From: Micromonospora rosaria
GTDB taxonomy: Bacteria > Actinomycetota > Actinomycetes > Mycobacteriales > Micromonosporaceae
Length of the DNA stretch: 64,000 bases
Assembly: GCF_001567585.1 (NCBI RefSeq)
Contig: NZ_LRQV01000005.1
Span: 1-64,000, forward strand
Direction of reading: 5' to 3'
The position numbers were made by a program, and so were the translations under genes. Of this stretch, positions 52,716 through 61,735 are shown piece by piece. A model generated the notes under the pieces. The model did not search any database. It was not told the DNA's origin and saw only the letters and a program-made list of their open reading frames with translations. The stretch's first letter is position 1. The number at the start of each line of letters is the position of its first letter.

Positions 52716-53306
52716 GTGAACCGCACCGACACGAACCGCTGGCGGACGATCGACATCGTGGTCGCCGCCGTGATCGCCGTCTCCTTCGGCGTGATCTTCT
52801 GGGCCTGGGGCCTGGTCTGGCGGGCCGCCGACCCGGCCTTCGCCGCCGCCCCGGCGACCCAGGCCATCATGTACGGCGTCTGGCTGGTGCCGGCCGTCCT
52901 CGGTGGGCTGGTGATCCGCAAGCCCGGCGCCGCCCTCTTCTGCGAGGCGGTGGCCGCCACCATCTCGGCGCTGCTCGGCTCGGAGTGGGGCGGGATCACC
53001 ATCGTGCAGGGCCTGATCCAGGGGCTCGGCGCCGAACTGGCCTTCGCCGCCTTCCGGTACCGCTCGTTCCGGCTGCCGGTCGCGGCGCTCGCCGGCGCGC
53101 TCACCGGCCTCGGCGCCGCCCTGTTCGACTTCGTCGTCTGGAACGCCGAGTACGACCTCGTCACCTACCGCCTGCCGTACGCGGCGCTGACCGTGGTGAG
53201 CGCGACCCTGATCGCGGGGGTCGGCGGGCACTACCTGACCCGGGCCCTCGCCGGCACCGGTGTCCTCGACCGCTTCCCCGCCGCCCGCGACCGCACTCCG
53301 GTCTGA
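52716..53306 (+). CDS. ykoE: ECF transporter S component YkoE (thiamine precursor uptake)
   Basis: 196 residues from GTG 52716 with GGGAG seven bases upstream. Six hydrophobic segments (IDIVVAAVIAVSFGVIFWAW; GLVIRKPGAALFCEAVAATI; ITIVQGLIQGLGAELAFAAF), matching the YkoE group that binds hydroxymethylpyrimidine or thiamine. It is first gene after a TPP riboswitch and joined to YkoD and YkoC genes, the ykoEDC layout. Confidence 0.93.
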   Translation: MNRTDTNRWRTIDIVVAAVIAVSFGVIFWAWGLVWRAADPAFAAAPATQAIMYGVWLVPAVLGGLVIRKPGAALFCEAVAATISALLGSEWGGITIVQGLIQGLGAELAFAAFRYRSFRLPVAALAGALTGLGAALFDFVVWNAEYDLVTYRLPYAALTVVSATLIAGVGGHYLTRALAGTGVLDRFPAARDRTPV

Positions 53307-53321
53307 CCGGCCGCCCACTGT

Positions 53322-53382
53322 GTCGATCATGGAGTTGACGTCCCGCGACACGACCTGTCGGCCGGTCAACTCCATGATCGAC
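53322..53382. repeat. 18-bp perfect inverted repeat between ykoE and ykoD
   Basis: Arms GTCGATCATGGAGTTGAC (53322-53339) and GTCAACTCCATGATCGAC (53365-53382) are exact complements around a 25-base loop. It lies 15 bases past the ykoE stop and 20 bases before the ykoD start, so it would form a stable hairpin in the middle of the mRNA. It is AT-richer than neighbouring sequence. Confidence 0.75.
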
Positions 53383-53402
53383 GGGCAGGGAAGGAGCGGG
53401 GC

Positions 53403-54875
53403 GTGAGTGGGGTGTGGGTGCGGGGATTCGGGTGGCGGCACGCGGGGCGGAAGCGGTGGGCGGTACGCGGGGTGGACCTGCGTGTCGAGCGCGGCGAGCG
53501 GGTCCTGCTGCTCGGGCCGTCGGGGGCCGGCAAGAGCACCCTGCTGGCGGCGCTGGCCGGGCTGCTGCCCGAGGACTCCGGTGAACAGGAGGGCACCGTC
53601 GAGGTCGACGGGGTCGACCCGCGCAAGGACCGGGAACGGGTCGGCATCGTCTTCCAGGACCCGCAGACCCAGCTCGTGATGGCCCGCAGCGGCGACGACG
53701 TCGCGTTCGGCCTGGAGAACCGGGGGGTGCCGGCGGACGAGATCTGGCCCCGGGTCGACGCGGCGCTGCGCCGGGTCGGCTTCCCGTACCACCGGGACCG
53801 GCCCACCGCCGCGCTCTCCGGCGGCGAGCAGCAGCGGCTCGCCCTCGCCGGGGCGCTCGCCCTGCGCCCCGGCCTGCTGCTGCTCGACGAGCCGACCGCG
53901 AACCTGGACCCGGCCGGGGCCGACCTGGTCCGCGCGGCGATCGCCGGCGCGCTCGACGAGGACACCACCCTGGTCCTGGTCGAGCACCGGGTCGCCGAGG
54001 CGCTGCCCCTGGTCGACCGGGTGGTGGTGCTGGAGCCGGGCGGCGGGGTGCGCGCAGACGGGCCACCGGAGACCGTCTTCGCCGCGCACGGGGACGCCCT
54101 GGCGGCCGAGGGGGTCTGGGTGCCGGGCCGGCCGGTGCCGTCGCGCCGGGCCCGCACCCCGGCCGGCGCCCCGTTGCTCACCGCCGACCGGCTCGGCCTG
54201 CCGCCCCGGCTGGCCGCCACCGAGCTGAGGGTACGGGCCGGGGAGGCGCTCGCCGTGCGGGGGCCGAACGGTGCCGGCAAGTCCACCCTGGCCCTGCTCC
54301 TCGGTGGACTGCTCCGCCCCGGCACCGGCCGGGTGACCGCCGGGGCCGACCTGGCCGGCCGGGACGCCCGTACTCCCCCGCATCGGTGGCGCGCGCCCGC
54401 GCTGGCCCGCCGGATCGGGTCGGTCTTCCAGGATCCGGAGCACCAGTTCGTCACCGCCACCGTCCGCGACGAACTCGCCCTCGGTCCGCGCCGTACCGGT
54501 CGCCCGGAGGAGGCGGTCCGGGCCACCGTGGACGGGCTGCTGGAGCGGCTGCGGCTGACCCGGCTGGCCGGGGCCAACCCGTACACCCTCTCGGGTGGCG
54601 AGGCGCGGCGGCTGAGCGTGGCGACCGCCCTGGCCACCGCGCCCCGCCTGCTGATCTGCGACGAGCCCACCTTCGGGCAGGACCGGCGGACCTGGCTGGA
54701 GTTGCTGGACCTCTTCGCCGACCTGCGCGACGCCGGGCACGGCGTCGTCACGGTCACCCACGACCCGGACTTCGTCGCCGCGCTCGCCGACCGGACCGTC
54801 GTCCTGTCCCGGGCCGACGCGACCGGCCCCGCCCCGGCCGACCGGACCGTCGGGGGCGACGATGCTCCAGGTTGA
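53403..54875 (+). CDS. ykoD: ECF transporter duplicated ATPase YkoD
   Basis: 490 residues from GTG 53403, two ATPase cassettes in one chain. First half: Walker A GPSGAGKSTLLA, signature LSGGEQQRLALAG, Walker B LLLLDEPTANLDP. Second half: GPNGAGKSTLALLL, LSGGEARRLSVAT, LLICDEPTFGQDR. The switch histidines are in LVEHRVAEAL and TVTHDPDFV. It powers thiamine-precursor uptake with YkoE and YkoC. The stop overlaps ykoC by 14 bases. Confidence 0.94.
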   Translation: MSGVWVRGFGWRHAGRKRWAVRGVDLRVERGERVLLLGPSGAGKSTLLAALAGLLPEDSGEQEGTVEVDGVDPRKDRERVGIVFQDPQTQLVMARSGDDVAFGLENRGVPADEIWPRVDAALRRVGFPYHRDRPTAALSGGEQQRLALAGALALRPGLLLLDEPTANLDPAGADLVRAAIAGALDEDTTLVLVEHRVAEALPLVDRVVVLEPGGGVRADGPPETVFAAHGDALAAEGVWVPGRPVPSRRARTPAGAPLLTADRLGLPPRLAATELRVRAGEALAVRGPNGAGKSTLALLLGGLLRPGTGRVTAGADLAGRDARTPPHRWRAPALARRIGSVFQDPEHQFVTATVRDELALGPRRTGRPEEAVRATVDGLLERLRLTRLAGANPYTLSGGEARRLSVATALATAPRLLICDEPTFGQDRRTWLELLDLFADLRDAGHGVVTVTHDPDFVAALADRTVVLSRADATGPAPADRTVGGDDAPG

Positions 54876-55662
54876 GCCGGTCGCCGTGCCGGGCGCGCCG
54901 CTGGCCCGGCGCAACCCGGTGGCGAAGCTGGCGGCGGCGCTGGTCTTCTCGGTGCTGCTGATCGCCACCCTGGACCCGGTGGCCCCGGCGATCGCCATCG
55001 CCGTCGAACTGGCGCTGCTCCCGCTGTTCGGGGTCCGCTACCGGGTACTGGCCCGGCGGGCGGCGCCGCTGCTGGTGGGCGCGGTGGGCATCCTGGTCAC
55101 GCTGGTGCTCTTCGCCGCCGACCGGTCCGGCACGACGCTGGTCGCGGCGGGTCCGGTGCTGGTCACCTCGGGGGTGCTGGTGACCGCGCTCGGGCTGGTG
55201 CTGCGGATGTTCGCGGTGGCGCTGCCCGGGGTGATCGTCTTCGCCACCACCGACCCGACGGACCTGGCCGACGCGCTGATCCAGAACGCGAGGGCGCCGG
55301 CCCGGTTCGCCATCGGCGCGCTGGCCGCGTTCCGGCTGGTGCCGCTGCTCGCCGAGGAGTGGCAGATGATCAGCATGGCCCGCCGGGCGCGCGGGGTGGA
55401 CGCCGGGCGCAACCCGGTGGCCCGGCTGCGCCTGTTCGCCTCGACGGCGTTCGCCCTGCTGGTCGGCGCGATCCGTCGGGGTACCCGGCTGGCGGTCGCG
55501 ATGGACGCCCGGGGCTTCGACGCGGGCACCCCACGCACCGTCGCCCGCCGGCAACGGTTCACCGTCGCCGACGGGCTGCTGGTCGCCGGGGCGGCGGCAC
55601 TGGCCGGGGCTGCGCTGGCGGTCAGCGTCGCCCTCGGCACCTTCCGCCCCCTGATCGGCTGA
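54862..55662 (+). CDS. ykoC: ECF transporter T component YkoC
   Basis: 266 residues from ATG 54862. EcfT family with about five or six hydrophobic segments and the two Ala-Arg-Gly-type coupling motifs that dock on the ATPases, here MARRARGVDAGRNPV and AMDARGFDAGTPRT. It connects the YkoE subunit to YkoD. Confidence 0.93.
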   Translation: MLQVEPVAVPGAPLARRNPVAKLAAALVFSVLLIATLDPVAPAIAIAVELALLPLFGVRYRVLARRAAPLLVGAVGILVTLVLFAADRSGTTLVAAGPVLVTSGVLVTALGLVLRMFAVALPGVIVFATTDPTDLADALIQNARAPARFAIGALAAFRLVPLLAEEWQMISMARRARGVDAGRNPVARLRLFASTAFALLVGAIRRGTRLAVAMDARGFDAGTPRTVARRQRFTVADGLLVAGAAALAGAALAVSVALGTFRPLIG

Positions 55663-55680
55663 CGCTCGCTGGCGGTGCGC

Positions 55681-56229
55681 TCAGCTCCGCCGGAAGGCGT
55701 ACCGGCGGGTCTGACCGGCGGACCGGCCACGGCCGGAGATCGCCCCGCGCCGGCCGTCCTGCCTCGGTCCCGCCGTCGGCGTCGCCGACGGGGCGGGTCC
55801 GCCCGGCCGGACCACCGGTTCGACCGACGTCGCCGACGGCACCAGCCCGCCGGGCCGGGCCACCAGGTCAGCGGGCCGGGCCACCAGGTCAGCGGGCCGG
55901 GCCACCAGGTCAGCGGGCCGGGCCAGCAAATCGGCAGGCCGGATCGGCGCGCCCGCCGACGGGACCGGGCCAGCCGACGGGACCGGGCCAGCCGACGGGA
56001 GCAGGCCAGCCGACGGGACCGGGCCAGCCGACGGGAGCAGGCCAGCCGACGGGACCGGGCCAGCCGACGGGACCAGGTCGGCCGACGGGATCGGGCCGGC
56101 CGACGGTGGGGCCGGGACCAGGCCGGCCGGTGGGTTCGCCGTCGGCGCGTCCACCGGGGACGGTGCGGGCGACGGGGACGGTGCGGGCGACGGGGTACGG
56201 GATTTCTTCGGGTTGCGGGCAGCAGGCAT
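55681..56229 (-). CDS. Low-complexity repeat protein, hypothetical
   Basis: 182 residues from ATG 56229, with GAGGAG seven bases upstream. Starts MPAARNPKKSRTPSPAPSPS, then Pro/Ser/Ala repeats with units such as PSAGPVPSAGLL and RPADLVA, then a short Arg-rich tail. DNA units are 18 bases. It has no known domain; the basic Ser/Pro start is reminiscent of nucleic-acid-binding tails but this is weak. Third-position GC and the ribosome site favour coding, yet spurious is possible. Convergent with ykoC, 18 bases away. Confidence 0.5.
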   Translation of the reverse strand: MPAARNPKKSRTPSPAPSPSPAPSPVDAPTANPPAGLVPAPPSAGPIPSADLVPSAGPVPSAGLLPSAGPVPSAGLLPSAGPVPSAGPVPSAGAPIRPADLLARPADLVARPADLVARPADLVARPGGLVPSATSVEPVVRPGGPAPSATPTAGPRQDGRRGAISGRGRSAGQTRRYAFRRS

Positions 56230-56654
56230 CTGGTGGCTCCTCGGGGAACGGGACCGTCCGGGCCGGCCGGGCACGGTCGGGCGAGCGGGGAAAAGGGGTG
56301 CCCGGGGTCGGCCCGACGTCGACAGCGCACGTGGCGGTGGACGGGATGCGGACGCCCGCAGGCACGGGGACCACGGCGAGGGCGGTGGTCCCGGGGCTCG
56401 GCAGGGGCGTCAGTTGCGCATGACCGGACGGTATCCGACCCGCCCGCCGGCCCGCACCCGAATTACCGGCCACCGTCGACGGCCCGCCGGCCCCGGCGGG
56501 CCGTGCGCCGCGACCGGAGGTGGCCACACGCGGGCGCCACTGCGGGTGGTGCCGGCGCGACCACCTGGTGACACCGCCTCGGTCTCCCCGCCGGGCCCGC
56601 GACCGGCCGCGATACCGTCTGCATCAGCAGGCCGACTGGAAGGTGGCGGAACGG
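56230..56654. other. Intergenic region before gnd
   Basis: 425 bases between the divergent starts of the repeat-rich gene and gnd. It should carry the gnd promoter. I see no RNA gene or palindrome of note; overlapping frames are unconvincing. Confidence 0.5.
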
Positions 56655-58097
56655 ATGACTGAACAGGCGACGGCGCAGATCGGCGTGACCGGGCTGGCGG
56701 TGATGGGCCGGAACCTGGCCCGCAACCTCGCCCGGAACGGGTTCACGGTGGCGGTGCACAACCGGTCCCCGGAGCGGACCCGCACGCTGGTGGCCGAGCA
56801 CGGCGACGAGGGTACGTTCGTCCCCGCCGAGTCCCTGGCCGACTTCGTGGCCGCACTGGAGCGGCCACGCGCGGTCATCATCATGGTCAAGGCCGGTGCG
56901 CCCACCGACGCGGTCATCGACGAGCTGGTTCCCCTGCTGGAGGCGGGCGACATCGTCATCGACTGCGGCAACGCGCACTTCGCCGACACCCGCCGCCGGG
57001 AGGAGGCGCTGCGCACCCACGGGCTGCACTTCGTCGGCACCGGGGTCTCCGGTGGCGAGGAGGGCGCGCTGCTCGGCCCGAGCATCATGCCCGGCGGCTC
57101 CGCCGAGTCGTACGCCAAGCTCGGCCCGATCTTCGAGAAGATCGCCGCCCAGGTGGAGGGCACCCCGTGCTGCGTGCACGTCGGGCCGGACGGCGCCGGG
57201 CACTTCGTGAAGATGGTGCACAACGGCATCGAGTACGCCGACATGCAGCTCATCGCCGAGGCGTACGACCTGCTGCGGGCCGGCCTGGACGCGACGCCCG
57301 CCGAGATCGCGGAGATCTTCCGCGAGTGGAACACCGGTGAGCTGGAGTCCTTCCTCATCGAGATCACCGCGGACGTGCTGGCGCACACCGACGCCGACAC
57401 CGGCAAGCCCTTCGTCGACGTGGTGCAGGACCGGGCCGAGCAGAAGGGCACCGGCCGGTGGACGGTGCAGAGCGCGCTCGACCTCGGCATCCCGATCACC
57501 GGTATCGCCGAGGCGACCTTCGCCCGGTCGCTGTCCGGGCACGCCGGCCAGCGCGAGGCGGCCCGCCGGGCGTTCCCGGACGCGGGCGAGAAGTGGCAGG
57601 TCAGTGACCGGGAGGCGTTCGTCGAGGACGTCCGCCGGGCGCTGCTCGCCTCGAAGATCGTCGCGTACGCGCAGGGCTTCGACCACATCCGGGCCGGCAG
57701 CAGCGAGTACGACTGGAACATCGACCTGGGCAGCACCGCCACCATCTGGCGGGGCGGCTGCATCATCCGGGCCCGCTTCCTCGACCGGATCAAGCAGGCG
57801 TACGACCAGCAGCCGGACCTGCCGAGCCTGCTGGTGGCGCCGTACTTCGCCGAGGCGGTGGCGGCCGGTGTGCCGAGCTGGCGGCGGGTGGTGGCCGACG
57901 CGGCCCGGGCCGGCGTCCCGGCGCCCGCCTTCGGCTCGTCGCTGTCCTACTTCGACGCGCTGCGGGCGGACCGGCTGCCGGCCGCGCTGATCCAGGGCCT
58001 GCGGGACAACTTCGGGGCGCACACCTACCAGCGGGTGGACCGCGAGGGCAGCTTCCACATCCTGTGGGCCGCCGACCGCTCCGAGGTCGCCGGCTGA
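56655..58097 (+). CDS. gnd: 6-phosphogluconate dehydrogenase, NADP-dependent
   Basis: 480 residues from ATG 56655. Oxidises 6-phosphogluconate to ribulose-5-phosphate, CO2 and NADPH in the pentose phosphate pathway. Nucleotide fold GVTGLAVMGRNLARNLARNG, catalytic region GVSGGEEGALLGPSIMPGG, GPDGAGHFVKMVHNGIEYAD (Lys active site) and QDRAEQKGTGRWTVQSALD in the helical domain; the tail ends SFHILW. Length matches the long homodimeric type. It is a single gene followed by two strong hairpins. Confidence 0.97.
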   Translation: MTEQATAQIGVTGLAVMGRNLARNLARNGFTVAVHNRSPERTRTLVAEHGDEGTFVPAESLADFVAALERPRAVIIMVKAGAPTDAVIDELVPLLEAGDIVIDCGNAHFADTRRREEALRTHGLHFVGTGVSGGEEGALLGPSIMPGGSAESYAKLGPIFEKIAAQVEGTPCCVHVGPDGAGHFVKMVHNGIEYADMQLIAEAYDLLRAGLDATPAEIAEIFREWNTGELESFLIEITADVLAHTDADTGKPFVDVVQDRAEQKGTGRWTVQSALDLGIPITGIAEATFARSLSGHAGQREAARRAFPDAGEKWQVSDREAFVEDVRRALLASKIVAYAQGFDHIRAGSSEYDWNIDLGSTATIWRGGCIIRARFLDRIKQAYDQQPDLPSLLVAPYFAEAVAAGVPSWRRVVADAARAGVPAPAFGSSLSYFDALRADRLPAALIQGLRDNFGAHTYQRVDREGSFHILWAADRSEVAG

Positions 58098-58107
58098 CGG
58101 TCGCCAC

Positions 58108-58130
58108 GGGCCGGCGGTGACCGCCGGCCC
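58108..58130 (+). terminator. gnd terminator hairpin 1
   Basis: GGGCCGGCGG-TGA-CCGCCGGCCC has a perfect 10-bp stem with a 3-base loop, 10 bases after the gnd stop. No U-tract. Confidence 0.7.
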
Positions 58131-58151
58131 CGACACGACGGGCTCGACACG

Positions 58152-58200
58152 ACGGGGCCGTCCGGTCCGACGCTCACCGCGTCGGAGCGGACGGCCCCGT
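58152..58200 (+). terminator. gnd terminator hairpin 2 (large)
   Basis: ACGGGGCCGTCCG and CGGACGGCCCCGT (13 bp) enclose TCCGACGC and GCGTCGGA (8 bp) around TCACC, with one mismatch between. It may also serve the oppositely oriented 61-residue gene, making it bidirectional. Confidence 0.65.
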
Positions 58201-58297
58201 GCCGTACCCGTTGTCCCCCCGGGCGGGTGCCACCTCGGTCACCCCGCCGGGGTGGCGTCCGCCCGTCCCTCGATCCCCTCGTCCCGCCGGCCGACGG

Positions 58298-58483
58298 TCA
58301 CCAGAACCGGCGGCGCCTGGCCCGCTGCGGGCGCAGCATGTCGGCGCCCCTGGTCAGCAGCCGGCTCACCCCGGTCGGGCCGCGCCGGGCCTCCAGGGTG
58401 TGGCTGAGTCGGCGGGCACCGGCCGCCGCCAGCGGCACCGCCACGGCCATCACCGCGTACTGGCCGATCCGCTTGCGCATCAT
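58298..58483 (-). CDS. Small basic protein, hypothetical
   Basis: 61 residues from ATG 58483 with GGAGGT eight bases upstream, a strong ribosome site. One hydrophobic segment (AVMAVAVPLAAAGARRL) and a very basic C-terminus (MLRPQRARRRRFW). Not a recognised family; looks like a real small gene from start and position. Convergent with gnd. Confidence 0.65.
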   Translation of the reverse strand: MMRKRIGQYAVMAVAVPLAAAGARRLSHTLEARRGPTGVSRLLTRGADMLRPQRARRRRFW

Positions 58484-58604
58484 CTCGGTTCACCTCCGTC
58501 AGTCGCTCCTGACGTGGTGGTACCCCACCGGGTCCGCCGGTAAGCCTCCGGCCGCCGGAGCCGGGTGACCGGGCCTCCGGCCGCCGGAGCCGGGTGACCG
58601 GGCC

Positions 58605-59417
58605 TCAGATCGGCGGGGCGACCGGGTTGGGCAGCGCGCCGCCGAAGCGGCGGTCCCGCTGGGCGTACAGCTCGCAGGCGTACCAGAGGTGCCGGCGGTC
58701 GAAGTCCGGCCAGAGGGTGTCCAGGTAGACCATCTCCGCGTAGGCGGTCTGCCAGAGCAGGAAGTTGGAGATCCGCTGCTCCCCGGAGGGGCGCAGGAAG
58801 AGGTCCACCTCGGGCACCTCGGGGTGGTACAGGTACTTCGCCACGGTCTTCTCGGTGACCTTCGCCGGGTCCAGCCGGCCGGCGGCGGCCTCGGCGGCGA
58901 TCCGGGCGGCGGCGTCGGCGATCTCCGCCTGCCCGCCGTAGTTGACGCAGAACTGGAGGGTCAGGGTGCTGTTGTCCCTCGACATCTCCTCGGCGGTCTG
59001 CAACTCGGAGATGACGCTCTTCCACAGCCGCCCGGCCCGCCCCGACCAGACCACCCGGACGCCCAGCTCGACGAGCTGGTCGCGGCGGCGACGGATGACG
59101 TCCCGGTTGAAGCCCATCAGGAACCGGACCTCGTCCGGCGAGCGCCGCCAGTTCTCGGTGGAGAACGCGTACGCCGACAGGTAGGGGATGCCCAGCTCGA
59201 TGGCGCCCTCGACGGTGTCGAAGAGGCTGTACTCACCCTGCTCGTGACCCTTGGTGCGGGGCAGGCCGCGCTCCTTGGCCCAGCGACCGTTGCCGTCCAT
59301 CACGATGGCCACGTGCTTCGGCAGCGCCCCGGCCGGCAGCGCCGGGGGCCGGGCACCGGACGGGTGCGGGGTCGGGGGCACCGGCTCGCGCCGGCCGGTC
59401 CTCGTCGATCGGATCAC
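58605..59417 (-). CDS. uppS: Undecaprenyl diphosphate synthase (isoprenyl transferase)
   Basis: 270 residues. Condenses IPP onto FPP to make a C50-C55 lipid carrier for cell-wall and glycan synthesis. [14 protein letters not shown] (catalytic Asp), [17 protein letters not shown] and the IPP-binding [15 protein letters not shown], then [12 protein letters not shown] are all intact. GTG 59417 overlaps the recO stop by four bases, so recO-uppS are coupled. The Pro/Arg-rich N-terminus of about 30 residues is normal for actinobacteria. Confidence 0.96.
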   Translation of the reverse strand: MIRSTRTGRREPVPPTPHPSGARPPALPAGALPKHVAIVMDGNGRWAKERGLPRTKGHEQGEYSLFDTVEGAIELGIPYLSAYAFSTENWRRSPDEVRFLMGFNRDVIRRRRDQLVELGVRVVWSGRAGRLWKSVISELQTAEEMSRDNSTLTLQFCVNYGGQAEIADAAARIAAEAAAGRLDPAKVTEKTVAKYLYHPEVPEVDLFLRPSGEQRISNFLLWQTAYAEMVYLDTLWPDFDRRHLWYACELYAQRDRRFGGALPNPVAPPI

Positions 59418-60289
59418 TCGGTCATCTCCCTGGTCATGCCCTCCGCGCCGGCCCCGACGCCGGGCGGCGGGACCGGGTCGGCCACACCACCGCGCGGGGC
59501 CGGGGCCGGGCCGGTCGCCGAGGTGCCCCGGTCGACCAGCGGCAGCGAGCGTAACGCGCGCTCCAGGTGCCACTGCAGGTGCGCCGCGACCAGGCCGCTG
59601 CACTCCCGGCGTACCCCGGTCTCGGTGGCGTCGGCGATCCGCCAGTCACCGGTGGTCAGCGCGGACATCAGGTCGACGGTGGCCGGGGCCGGGTGGGCCG
59701 CGCCGGGTGGCCGGCAGTCCGGGCAGACGCTCCCTCCGGCGGGCACCGAGAACGCCCGGTGCCGGCCGGGCGTGCCGCAGACGGCGCAGGCGGTCAGCGC
59801 CGGGGCCCAGCCGGCGAGGCTCATCGCCCGCAGCAGGTACGCGTCGAGCACCAGGGTGGTGGCGTGCTCCCCCACCGCCAGCGCGCGCAGCGCGCCGAGG
59901 GTGAGCTGGAACAGCCGCAGCGACGGCTCCCGCTCGACCGGGGTGAGCCGTTCGGCGGTCTCGGCGATCGCGCTGGCCGCCGTGTACCGGGGGTAGTCGC
60001 CGAGGAACCGCTTGCCGTAGAGGTCGATCCCCTCGACCTGGCTGACGCTGTGCAGGGAGCTGCCCTGCTCGCCCTTCGGGTCACCGGCCAGTTGCAGGTC
60101 GATGTGCCCGAACGGCTCCAGCCGCGCGCCGAACTTGCTGGTGGTGCGGCGGACCCCCCGGGCGACCGCGCGCAGCCGGCCGTGCCGACGGGTGAGCAGG
60201 GTGATGATCCGGTCGGACTCGCCGAGTTTCTGCACACGCAGCACCACCGCGTCGTCGCGGTAGAGCTGTCGACGGTACCCGGCGGCCAT
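59414..60289 (-). CDS. recO: DNA repair protein RecO
   Basis: 291 residues from ATG 60289. OB-fold start [20 protein letters not shown], then [21 protein letters not shown] zinc finger is in CAVCGTPG with VCPDCRPPG (two CxxC pairs). It loads RecA with RecR in gap repair. The tail is a Pro/Gly-rich extension. It overlaps uppS and is transcribed in the same direction as the acyltransferase gene 34 bases upstream. Confidence 0.94.
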   Translation of the reverse strand: MAAGYRRQLYRDDAVVLRVQKLGESDRIITLLTRRHGRLRAVARGVRRTTSKFGARLEPFGHIDLQLAGDPKGEQGSSLHSVSQVEGIDLYGKRFLGDYPRYTAASAIAETAERLTPVEREPSLRLFQLTLGALRALAVGEHATTLVLDAYLLRAMSLAGWAPALTACAVCGTPGRHRAFSVPAGGSVCPDCRPPGAAHPAPATVDLMSALTTGDWRIADATETGVRRECSGLVAAHLQWHLERALRSLPLVDRGTSATGPAPAPRGGVADPVPPPGVGAGAEGMTREMTE

Positions 60290-60323
60290 CAGGGCATTCT
60301 CCCCCGTACCCCCGGGCCGCCGG

Positions 60324-61553
60324 TCACCGGGCGGGGCTCTGGACGATCTCGTCCTCGTCGTCGTCCGCGACCCGGGCCCCGGGGACCGACGCCCGGCGGC
60401 GCGCCGGCCCGTCCGCCCCGGAGTCTCCCGGCCGCCAGGCCGACCCGGCGTTCCCAGGCCGACCTGGCAGGTCGACGTCGGCGGAGCGACCCGGTAGGTC
60501 GACGTCCCCGGAGCGACCCGGCGCGGCCGGCGGTCCGCCGGCCGGGGCCGGGCGCCGCCCGCCGGGCAGCATCTCCGGTGGGCGACCGGCGGCCACGTCC
60601 TCCACCCAGCCGACCAGCATCGTCACCAGCCCGACCAGGGCGAAGACCAGGACCACTCGGATGGCCAGGCCGACCGGGTCCTGGTGGGACCAGCCGACGA
60701 CGTCGACCAGCGGGGTGAGCGCGACCACGAACGGCATGTGCCAGAGGTAGACGGTGAGCGCCCGCCGGTTCAGCACGGTCACCGCGCGGCCGAACACCGC
60801 GTTGCGGTCCACCCAGGCCGCCCCGGCCGGCGCGCGACCCAGCGCCACCAGGATGAACGCCGCCGACCAGAGCGCGTTGCCCAGCGGGATGTCGTTGAGG
60901 TCGTACCCCCGGCTGCCGGGGTGGGTGAGGATCCACGCCGCACCGGCGCCCCCGACGACCAGCACGACCGGGATCAGCACCCGGTTGGTGAGCCGGCGCA
61001 GCAGTCCATCGTGGTGGGCGAAGCCCAGCAGCCAGGCTCCGAAGTAGAGCCCGAACTCGCGCAGCACCAGGGACGGGTCGGCGAGCACCCCCACCTGGAT
61101 CGCCAGCAGCAGCAGGTACGGGGCGAGGAGCGTGGGCACCGGCGCGCGGCGGAACAGCCAGAGCGCGATCGGGGAGGCCAGCACGAACCAGAGGTAGTCC
61201 CGCAGGTACCAGATGACGCTCAGCGCGAGCGCGCCCCAGTGGTTGGCCGGCGGGTCGGCGACCGGGAAGAGCCAGAGCACCACCCGCCAGGTCGGTTCCA
61301 GGCCGGTGAAGAGCATGGCGGGTACGAAGATCAGCGCCACCACCCACAGCGACGGCAGCAACCGGCGCAGCCGACGGACCACCGCCGACGGGCCGGTCCT
61401 GGTCAGCGAGGCGGCCATCAGCGAACCGGCGAGGGCGAACATGACCGACATCGCCGGGAAGATCAGGGTCAGGCTCGCCCACCCCGTGACGTGGTACACC
61501 ACCACACGGATGATGGCCAGGAAGCGGAGCAGGTCCAGGTATCTGTTTCGCAT
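60324..61553 (-). CDS. Acyltransferase family 3 membrane protein
   Basis: About 409 residues, ten or so membrane segments. Starts MRNRYLDLLRFLAIIRVVVY with the catalytic-type His next (HVTGW); further hydrophobic runs include LLPSLWVVALIFVPAMLFTG and LAPYLLLLAIQVGVL. I prefer the ATG at 61553 because the family start matches; a frame open to 61652 would add 33 residues. The C-terminus is a soluble, repetitive stretch (DVDLPGRSADVDLPGRPG) without a known domain. Members O-acylate glycans or lipids. It sits between era and recO, a position not usual for it. Confidence 0.88.
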   Translation of the reverse strand: MRNRYLDLLRFLAIIRVVVYHVTGWASLTLIFPAMSVMFALAGSLMAASLTRTGPSAVVRRLRRLLPSLWVVALIFVPAMLFTGLEPTWRVVLWLFPVADPPANHWGALALSVIWYLRDYLWFVLASPIALWLFRRAPVPTLLAPYLLLLAIQVGVLADPSLVLREFGLYFGAWLLGFAHHDGLLRRLTNRVLIPVVLVVGGAGAAWILTHPGSRGYDLNDIPLGNALWSAAFILVALGRAPAGAAWVDRNAVFGRAVTVLNRRALTVYLWHMPFVVALTPLVDVVGWSHQDPVGLAIRVVLVFALVGLVTMLVGWVEDVAAGRPPEMLPGGRRPAPAGGPPAAPGRSGDVDLPGRSADVDLPGRPGNAGSAWRPGDSGADGPARRRASVPGARVADDDEDEIVQSPAR

Positions 61554-61735
61554 CAGCCTGCGTCTATCTCCGGGGGAGGCGGGGAACGACAGTCCCCTAC
61601 CCTCCGCCCTCGTCCCGGCAAACCGGCCGCGACCCGGCGAATCGTGAGACATCCCATAGTCGACGGCGGCCGACCGGGCCGCGATGGTGACGGGTGGACA
61701 TCATCCGGCCACCGAACGTGACCCTGGATGTCGGC

